DNA of 11,874 nucleotides from Gemmatimonadota bacterium. GTDB taxonomy: Bacteria; Gemmatimonadota; Gemmatimonadetes; Gemmatimonadales; Gemmatimonadaceae. The notes beneath the pieces are model-generated. The model did not search any database and was not told the origin of the DNA. It was given only the letters and a program-made list of their open reading frames with translations. Below are positions 6,679-11,874 of the stretch, one piece after another. Each line of letters starts with the position of its first letter. Position 1 is the first letter of the stretch. Location: contig QHUV01000019.1 in NCBI GenBank assembly GCA_003222065.1, positions 1,757 to 13,630 of the forward strand, written 5' to 3'. A program made the position numbers and the translations under genes.

Positions 6679-7497
6679 ATGCGTAACGGGGATTTCGCTG
6701 TCGAGGTCGTGCCACGGGGGAAGGGCATCGGTGTTCGCGAGATCGGATCGGGCCACGTGCTCGCCCGGCCCGGACAGGTCTACGCCCTCCGCCTTCGCAA
6801 CTTCGGCCCATTGCGGTGCGTCGCCGACGTCCGCATCGACGGTCGCATGGTGACCGCGGGCGGTCTCGTCATCGATGCCTGGTGCACGGAGGAGCTCGAG
6901 CGGCCTATTTCCCCGGACGAGAATGGTCGATTCACAGTCGTCGCCGAAGGCGATGAGCGTGTCTTTGGCGCGGACGGTGGCCGGGACAACCCAGACCTCG
7001 GACGGATCGAGGTTCGCTTTCGACGTGAGCTCCCCGCCGGTCCAGAGCGCGCGCGGCCGCTGCCATCGACGCTCTCGGAGACGCTCGATGGCGGTCCTGC
7101 GCTGCCAACGCCCGCGCATCCGTCGCGATTGACGCCGGACATCCTCGCGCCCTGGAGCGCCTCGGCGAAAGCGGAGCGGGGAATGCCTAACGGCAATGGC
7201 GCGAATCGCTTCCTGGGCCGCGTCTTCCCTGACCGGCCGTCCTCCTTGCTGGGGCGGCCCGACCAGTCGATCTCCCCGGTCGAGCAGCCGACGCTCGAGG
7301 ACGTCGAGCGTGCCGCGGGCACCGGACTCACGGGCCATTCGTCGCAGCGGTTCACGCCCACGCAGCTCGGACCGCTCGAGGGCGAGGCGACGCTCATCCA
7401 GCTGCGCCTCGTCATCGCGACCGCGGAAGCGATCGACGCCGCACGCTCTCCAGTCGACGAGCCCAGCGTGCCGGAGCGTCCGGCAGCTCGGCCATAG
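6679..7497 (+). CDS. Uncharacterised two-part protein, first gene of the clpP unit
   Basis: A 272-residue protein with no signal peptide or TM helix, so probably cytoplasmic. Start ATG 6679 is fixed by a strong Shine-Dalgarno and promoter. Residues about 1-118 look like a compact beta-rich domain (QVYALRLRNFGPLRCVADVRIDGRMV, then ELERP, then NPDLGRIEVRFRRE). A Pro-rich, low-complexity linker runs about 119-200. A short conserved-looking segment (about 210-245, AAGTGLTGHSSQRFTPTQL then ATLIQLRLV) lies near the end. The order 'LRN..IDG...ERP...G.I.V.F.E' followed by 'GTG.....F' reminds me of a widespread uncharacterised bacterial and phage-associated family, but I cannot name it and assign no function. 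It is followed 7 bp later by a MerR-like gene and then clpP. GCCTAACG at 7185-7192 is one copy of the recurrent octamer. Confidence 0.75.
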   Translation: MRNGDFAVEVVPRGKGIGVREIGSGHVLARPGQVYALRLRNFGPLRCVADVRIDGRMVTAGGLVIDAWCTEELERPISPDENGRFTVVAEGDERVFGADGGRDNPDLGRIEVRFRRELPAGPERARPLPSTLSETLDGGPALPTPAHPSRLTPDILAPWSASAKAERGMPNGNGANRFLGRVFPDRPSSLLGRPDQSISPVEQPTLEDVERAAGTGLTGHSSQRFTPTQLGPLEGEATLIQLRLVIATAEAIDAARSPVDEPSVPERPAARP

Positions 7498-7504
7498 ATC
7501 GCGA

Positions 7505-8254
7505 ATGTCCAGCGATCAGCGGTCTCCTCTGCGCGCGCACCGGCGCCTGTCGGCGCGGCGAACCGACGCGGCCGGTACGGTGCGCGTTCCCGCACGTGCG
7601 GACACGGTGCGCGAGATCGAGCGCGAGCTCGAGGCGTGGCGCGCGCGTGCCGTGCCCGATCGATCGATGCCGCTCGAGGCGGATGACGTCGCGCGTCTTG
7701 TCGGCGATTGCCTCGTCGCCCTCGGCCTCGACGAGGCGGTGGCGTCGAGCTTCACCGTCAACACCGTTCACTTTTACCGGCGCAAGGAAATTCTCGATGC
7801 GCCCGAGGGACGCACGTCGGCGGCGCGGTACACCTTGCGACATTTTTGGCAGGCGCTTGGCGCCCGGCTCGCCGGACAGCTCGGGCTGCTCACGCTTGCC
7901 GAAGCACGTGAGGCAATGAGCGGCCGGAGCGAGCGCGTCCTGTTGGGATTCGTCGCCGAGCGCGTGCTGGACGCGCGCGCGCGACAGGCAGCGCGGCGCG
8001 CCGCGGTACCGATCGTGGTCGCGCGTCCTCTCGCTCCCGCCGTGGCAGCCTCAGTCGCGTCACGCGCGGCGCCGCTGCCTAACGCCGTAGCCGGCGCTGC
8101 CGGCGTCGCGGCAATCGTCGTCACTCTTCCCGGCGACGCGTGGTGCGTCGTGCCGGCGGCGCATCCCGCGCATCGATCGACGGCGGCGGCGCGCGCGCTC
8201 GGCCGCGCGCTCACCGAAGCCTTGGACGCGGCCGACCAGGCTGCCCTCGATTAG
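7505..8254 (+). CDS. Putative MerR-like winged-helix DNA-binding protein
   Basis: A 249-residue protein. I chose ATG 7505, seven bases after the previous stop, because the frame upstream is only antisense-like overlap with that gene; the Shine-Dalgarno is weak. Residues about 82-140 (FTVNTVHFYRRKEILDAPEG, then RYTLRHFWQALGARLAGQLG and LLTLAEAREAMSG) follow the MerR pattern 'TVrfYerkGLL.p....RyY....l..L..i..l..lGlsL.EI'. The match is loose, so it is a divergent or degenerate MerR-type fold. Before it is an Arg-rich N-terminus with a predicted helix (VREIERELEAWRARA) and the segment DVARLVGDCLVALGLDE. The C-terminal 90 residues are Ala-rich with a possible beta segment (AAIVVTLPGDAWCVVPA) and could be a sensor or oligomerisation part; no Cys or His metal site typical of MerR metal sensors is seen. 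It likely regulates its own unit (inference). GCCTAACG occurs at 8077-8084. Confidence 0.65.
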   Translation: MSSDQRSPLRAHRRLSARRTDAAGTVRVPARADTVREIERELEAWRARAVPDRSMPLEADDVARLVGDCLVALGLDEAVASSFTVNTVHFYRRKEILDAPEGRTSAARYTLRHFWQALGARLAGQLGLLTLAEAREAMSGRSERVLLGFVAERVLDARARQAARRAAVPIVVARPLAPAVAASVASRAAPLPNAVAGAAGVAAIVVTLPGDAWCVVPAAHPAHRSTAAARALGRALTEALDAADQAALD

Positions 8255-8263
8255 CTGACACCC

Positions 8264-8878
8264 ATGTCCACTCTACACCTGCCCTACATCATCGAGCGCT
8301 CCAGTCGCGGCGAGCGAACGTACGACATTTATTCGCGTTTGCTCATGGATCGGATCATCTTCCTCGGCTCGCAGATCAACGACGACGTCGCCAACATCGT
8401 GATTGCGCAGCTGCTTTTTCTCGAAGCAGATTCACCGGGGAAGGACATCCAGCTGTACATCAACTCACCAGGTGGTGACGTGTCGGCGGGACTCGCGATT
8501 TACGATACGATGCAGCATCTGTCGTCACCGGTGGCGACGATCTGCATGGGCATGGCGGCGAGCATGGGTTGTTTCCTTCTCGCGACGGGACGGAAAGGCA
8601 AGCGCAGCGCGCTGCCGCATGCGCGCATCATGATGCATCAGCCGTGGGGTGGGACGGCCAAGGGCACTGCCTCGGACATCGAGATCGCCGCGAAGGAAAT
8701 TCTCTACATGCGGGCCAAGATGTTCGAGCTTCTCGGTAAGCACACCAGCCAACCGCTGGAGCGCATCGAGCGCGAGTTCGACCGCGATCACTACATGTCC
8801 GCCGAGGAAGCGAAGCGCTACGGGATCGTCGATAGGGTCGTTGAGCCGTCGTTGGAGCTAGCTGCTGCAATCGCTTAA
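8264..8878 (+). CDS. clpP: ATP-dependent Clp protease proteolytic subunit
   Basis: A complete 204-residue ClpP, the tetradecameric serine peptidase that works with a Clp ATPase in the cytoplasm. The N-terminal region [20 protein letters not shown], needed for axial-pore gating and ATPase contact, is intact. The oxyanion glycines are in [18 protein letters not shown] (67-83). Catalytic Ser100 is in GMAASMG, His125 in MMHQP, and Asp175 in [11 protein letters not shown]. Compared with E. coli ClpP there is one extra residue in the loop [13 protein letters not shown] (129-141). It starts 9 bp after the MerR-like gene and has only a weak Shine-Dalgarno (GCTGAC region), so it is probably translated as part of the 6679-8878 unit. 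No clpX, tig or lon is adjacent, unlike the common tig-clpP-clpX order. It may be the main ClpP or a second copy, which cannot be decided from this window. Confidence 0.97.
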   Translation: MSTLHLPYIIERSSRGERTYDIYSRLLMDRIIFLGSQINDDVANIVIAQLLFLEADSPGKDIQLYINSPGGDVSAGLAIYDTMQHLSSPVATICMGMAASMGCFLLATGRKGKRSALPHARIMMHQPWGGTAKGTASDIEIAAKEILYMRAKMFELLGKHTSQPLERIEREFDRDHYMSAEEAKRYGIVDRVVEPSLELAAAIA

Positions 8879-8920
8879 CTCCGACATCCTTAGCGATTGG
8901 TGTCGATGCGCCGAATAGAA

Positions 8921-9068
8921 ATCGCGACGTCGACCCCGAGCCCAGCGGCGAGAAGTCAGCGGCGAGCAGTCAGCCCTGAGCTAAAAGGCGACGAAAAGAT
9001 CGAGTCGGCTGACGGCTGATGGCTCGCCGCTTATATCTCGCCGCTGGGCTCGGGGTCGACGTCGCGAT
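8921..9068. repeat. Long inverted repeat with 33-bp perfect arms downstream of clpP
   Basis: The arm at 8921-8953 (ATCGCGACGTCGACC... to GGCGAGA) is perfectly inverted at 9036-9068. Outside the arms the symmetry continues imperfectly, with CCGAAT at 8911-8916 facing ATTCGG further out. Inside, AGTCAGCGGCGAGCAGTCAGCC (8954-8975, given here as key 7-bp steps) partly pairs with GGCTGAC...GGCTCGCCGCT (about 9007-9031), leaving a 7-nt bulge. The inner strands are built of heptads GCTGACN/GCTCGCC. The transcript from clpP would fold into a stem of more than 40 bp. Confidence 0.85.
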
Positions 9069-9107
9069 CTTGATTCGGTGCGCCGATGTCGAATGCCCAA
9101 GCACACG

Positions 9108-9133
9108 GCTGATCGCTCGACGCTGATCGCTCG
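9108..9133. repeat. Direct repeat of GCTGATCGCTCG, period 14 (two heptads)
   Basis: GCTGATCGCTCG occurs at 9108-9119 and again at 9122-9133, separated by AC. Read in steps of seven it is GCTGATC, GCTCGAC, GCTGATC, GCTCGTG. These are the same heptad types as inside the inverted repeat 40 bp upstream. Confidence 0.8.
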
Positions 9134-9366
9134 TGGCCTTGGGAGCTGGTAACCCGTAAGATGGCGGGAATCGCCGGCCCAGCGCGGCGAACGGAAGAAG
9201 GACCCCTGTTTTCGGCGTTTGTCAGAGAATCGTTCTATTCCTACGCCGTGGCCAGGCTCATGCGGGGTCGATAGCGCGTCCCGGTACGGGGCGCGAAACA
9301 AACCCTCCATCGCATTCGGATATCCAAGCCAGTGCGATGTGCTCACGCAGGTAGCCTGCTACTTCG

Positions 9367-11874
9367 ATGCCGCGTTCGAGTCTGCTCATCCCACGCTTGA
9401 TGTTTCCGGCGATCTTGTCGATTGCCGCCGCGGCGCGTCTCGATGCACAGACCACAACCCCCGCGAGTGAGAACACGGGTCTCAGCACCACCGCATCGCG
9501 TCGCAGTGGCGACGTACGAATCGACGGACGACTCGACGAGCCGGCGTGGAATCAGGCGGCGCCGATCACACGCTTTCGCCAGACGCAGCCGAACGAAGGG
9601 GAGTCGGCGACGCAGCGCACCGAGGTCCGGATTCTCTTCGACGACGAGGCCGTCTACGTCGGAGCACGAATGTACGACTCGCTTGGCGCACGGGGCGTCC
9701 ATGGCCGGCTCGCGCGTCGTGACGAGCTCGTACCCGGCAACGGCATGTCGGCGTTGACCTCGGATCTCTTCGTCGTCCACTTCGACACCTTTCATGACCG
9801 TCTCGGCGAGGCGGTCTTCCTCATCAATCCGCTCGGTGTACGCAGTGACGCGCTCAACATCGGCGGAAGCGGTCTCGATCCGGCGTGGGATCCGGTGTGG
9901 GAAGGCGCCGCACGGATCGATTCCCTCGGCTGGACGGCGGAACTGCGGATTCCGCTGTCGCAGCTACGATTCTCACGCGTGCGGGCGCAGACGTGGGGAA
10001 TGCAGATCGAACGATTCATCGATCGTCGCAACGAGTGGGACGCGTGGGCCTTCTGGCGGCGGACGGAGGGGGGCGGCCCGATCAAGTATGGCTCACTCAC
10101 CGACCTCGAGATCGAGCGGCACACGCGTTCTCTCGAGATCCTGCCATATCTGGTAACTGGCGATCGCTTCGCGGCGGCGACGCCCGGCGATCCCTTTCAT
10201 TCGAAGTCTGACGTCATCTACCGGGCCGGGGCCGACGTGCGCTATCTGCTGACGTCAAACCTCACGCTCGACGCGACGATCAATCCCGACTTCGGTCAGG
10301 TCGAAGCCGATCCGGCGGTGGTGAATCTCTCGGCGTTCGAGACGTTCTTCCCGGAGAAGCGCCCGTTCTTCGTCGCCGGCGCCGGCGCGTTCGATTTCGG
10401 CAGCTTCAGTTGCTACTTCTGCAGCAACGTCTCGAGCTTGAGCGTTTTCTACTCGCGACGTATCGGCCGTCCGCCGCAGCTTGGCGGCTACGTAGACGAC
10501 AATTCCAAGTTCGCCGATGTCCCGGCTGCGTCGACGATCCTCGGCGCGGCCAAGCTCACCGGGCGCACGTACAACGGATACACCGTTGGTGTACTGGACG
10601 CGGTCACGTCGAGAGAAGTCGCCGCCTATCGCACTGGTCTTACCGCGCCCACGCAGTTCCAAGCGGTCGAGCCGCTGACGAATTATTTCGTCGGCCGCAT
10701 GCGCCGAGACTTCAATGCCGGCAACACCGTCGTTGGCGGTATTGTCACTTCGACCGTTAGGCGCCTAGCCGATTCACTCCTCAACGACTCTCTGCATGCG
10801 CACGCCGAAGCGGCCGGCGTCGACCTGTGGCGCTCGTGGGCGAGCCAGACCTACTCCTTCCGATCGCAGCTCGTTCTCTCCGACGTTGGCGGCGCCGCGC
10901 CGGCGATCACGCGCACGATGCGCTCGAGCGCGCACTACTTTCAGCGCCCGGACCGCAAGACAAGCGGAGACGGACTCTTCTCGGCGCGCTTCGATACGAC
11001 GGCAACGGAGCTCCGCGGCTACGGCTACTACGCTCGACTTGGCAAGGACAACGGTAATTGGCTTTGGGAAGCAGCCAACAATGTCCGCAGTCCGGGGTTC
11101 GAGGTCAACGATCTCGCTTTTCTGAATCGCGCCGATTACGACTGGATGAACGCCGATCTCGCGCGTCAATGGACGGTGCCTGGCTCCTGGTACCGAAACA
11201 TCATCGTTATCGGCGGCGGACAGCAGCAGTTCGATTATGATGGTTTGCTAACAGACCGACAGGCTCAGATCTTCAGTAGTGTGCAATTGCTCAACTATTG
11301 GAGCCTGTTTGGCTTCTTCATCAAGCATCCGGTCGTGTACGACGATCGCGCGACCCGTGGTGGGCCCGTCGTTCGTGGGCATGGCTTCAACGACATCGGT
11401 TACAACCTGTCCAGTGACAACCGTAAGCGCGTGGTCTTCGGGCTGAACGGAGAGTGGGGCACCGCCACCGGTGAGCCGGGCAATTTCTCGTTCATTCGGC
11501 CGGCTGTCACCGTCAAGTTCGGATCGAACGCGAGCATCGATTTCACTCCATCCTTCTCGCGGAGCCGCGGTCCGCAGTACGTCTCGACGATAGGTGATCC
11601 AACGGCGACGTCCTTCTACGGCTCGCGCTACGTGTTCTCACAGATCGATCAACGGTCGCTGTCGCTCGACACCCGGCTCAATGTGACCTTCACGCCGCAA
11701 CTGACACTCGAGCTGTACGCGCAACCATTCTTCGCGAGCGGTCGCTATTACGACTACGAGGAGTTCGTGGCGCCGCGAGCGCTTCTGAAGCTCGTCTACG
11801 GTCGCGATATCGGTACGATCGACGAGCTGCGCGATTCGACCGGCGCATTGACGGGATTCCGCATCGATCCTGAC
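9367..11874 (+). CDS. DUF5916-type outer-membrane beta-barrel protein with N-terminal CBM9-like domain; 3' end outside window
   Basis: The frame is open from ATG 9367 to the window edge, giving 836 residues with no stop seen. An in-frame TAG at 9352 limits the start. Residues 1-28 are a signal peptide (MPRSSLLIPRLMFPAILSIAAAARLDAQ region, cleavage next to DAQ). About 48-250 is a carbohydrate-binding-like domain of the CBM9/DOMON type (DVRIDGRLDEPAWNQA, TEVRILFDDEAVYVGARMYD, DGWTAELRIPLSQLRF-like LGWTAELRIPLSQLRF). The hallmark DUF5916 segment follows at about 300-365 (LTLDATINPDFGQVEADP, FETFFPEKRPFFVAGAGAF, FYSRRIGRPPQ), then many alternating beta strands of a barrel, up to LNVTFTPQLTLELYAQPFFASG near the edge. 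A Cys pair (C349, C352; CYFC) precedes the VSSL strand. Family function is not established; surface binding or transport of carbohydrate or peptide ligands is a guess. The family is common in Bacteroidota and Gemmatimonadota. The gene has no obvious Shine-Dalgarno. Confidence 0.88.
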   Translation, partial: MPRSSLLIPRLMFPAILSIAAAARLDAQTTTPASENTGLSTTASRRSGDVRIDGRLDEPAWNQAAPITRFRQTQPNEGESATQRTEVRILFDDEAVYVGARMYDSLGARGVHGRLARRDELVPGNGMSALTSDLFVVHFDTFHDRLGEAVFLINPLGVRSDALNIGGSGLDPAWDPVWEGAARIDSLGWTAELRIPLSQLRFSRVRAQTWGMQIERFIDRRNEWDAWAFWRRTEGGGPIKYGSLTDLEIERHTRSLEILPYLVTGDRFAAATPGDPFHSKSDVIYRAGADVRYLLTSNLTLDATINPDFGQVEADPAVVNLSAFETFFPEKRPFFVAGAGAFDFGSFSCYFCSNVSSLSVFYSRRIGRPPQLGGYVDDNSKFADVPAASTILGAAKLTGRTYNGYTVGVLDAVTSREVAAYRTGLTAPTQFQAVEPLTNYFVGRMRRDFNAGNTVVGGIVTSTVRRLADSLLNDSLHAHAEAAGVDLWRSWASQTYSFRSQLVLSDVGGAAPAITRTMRSSAHYFQRPDRKTSGDGLFSARFDTTATELRGYGYYARLGKDNGNWLWEAANNVRSPGFEVNDLAFLNRADYDWMNADLARQWTVPGSWYRNIIVIGGGQQQFDYDGLLTDRQAQIFSSVQLLNYWSLFGFFIKHPVVYDDRATRGGPVVRGHGFNDIGYNLSSDNRKRVVFGLNGEWGTATGEPGNFSFIRPAVTVKFGSNASIDFTPSFSRSRGPQYVSTIGDPTATSFYGSRYVFSQIDQRSLSLDTRLNVTFTPQLTLELYAQPFFASGRYYDYEEFVAPRALLKLVYGRDIGTIDELRDSTGALTGFRIDPD

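Larger units (their letters stand above)
8879..9366. other. Repeat-bearing intergenic region, no gene seen
   Basis: This is 488 bp without a supportable gene. It contains a long inverted repeat (8921-9068) with heptad-like internal repeats, and a 14-bp direct repeat (9108-9133). The remaining stretch, about 9134-9366, should hold the promoter of the DUF5916 gene, but I find no convincing -35/-10 pair. The small hairpin GCAGG-TAG-CCTGC at 9347-9359 lies just before the next start codon. Confidence 0.6.

Noticed and set aside
6451..7338. Upstream extension of the minus-strand ferritin-like gene, making a 509-residue protein
   Set aside because: The extension is antisense to the well-supported gene at 6679-7497, has shadow-like composition, and the DUF892 domain has its own ATG with a GAGG ribosome-binding site.
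7196..7504. Upstream part of the plus-strand frame that contains the MerR-like protein
   Set aside because: It overlaps the preceding gene in another frame and reads as Arg/Ser-rich shadow sequence; ATG 7505 fits the preceding stop.
9258..9491. Minus-strand ORF of 77 residues with a faint resemblance to four-helix-bundle (S23-like) proteins
   Set aside because: The similarity is only to scattered residues, and the ORF overlaps the signal peptide of the DUF5916 gene on the other strand.

Overview
This window looks like a piece of a high-GC Gram-negative chromosome. A member of the Gemmatimonadota or a related soil lineage is the best guess. The guess rests on a FecR/TonB-receptor pair with its own ECF sigma factor, a DUF5916-type outer-membrane protein with an LDAQ-ending signal peptide, frequent TonB-style surface machinery and heptad repeats in the gaps between genes. 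No rRNA or taxonomic marker is present, so this is inference. I see no tRNA, CRISPR array, insertion sequence or prophage.

Layout, left to right. (1) At 1-785 (+) is the C-terminal part of a membrane-anchored serine hydrolase (class C beta-lactamase/PBP-like family). It is followed at about 851-1399 (+) by a small two-TM protein of unknown function. (2) At 1437-5746 is a cell-surface signalling cassette. An ECF sigma factor is on the minus strand, and divergent from it are a FecR-type sigma regulator and a TonB-dependent receptor with an N-terminal STN domain. The fecR stop and the receptor start overlap as ATGA. (3) At 5809-6450 (-) is a YciE/DUF892 ferritin-like protein with an acidic then Arg/Ser/Gly-rich tail. 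(4) At 6679-8878 (+) is a tightly packed three-gene unit behind a near-consensus sigma70 promoter: an unrecognised two-part protein, a MerR-like putative DNA-binding protein, and a complete ClpP peptidase. (5) A 488-bp gap holds a long inverted repeat. (6) From 9367 to the window edge (+) is a 3'-truncated DUF5916-type outer-membrane beta-barrel protein.

How the parts work together. In the surface-signalling model, substrate binding at the STN-bearing receptor is passed through the periplasmic part of FecR to the ECF sigma factor. The clpP unit may couple a regulator and an unknown protein to Clp proteolysis. This is the least familiar arrangement in the window and the best candidate for an undescribed system, but the functional link is inference from spacing alone.

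Below the gene level there are three notable patterns. The octamer CGTTAGGC/GCCTAACG recurs seven times across unrelated genes, often forcing rare codons. Heptanucleotide tandem repeats occur in two intergenic regions. A GTCATC...GATGAC hairpin family sits in both convergent gene gaps.
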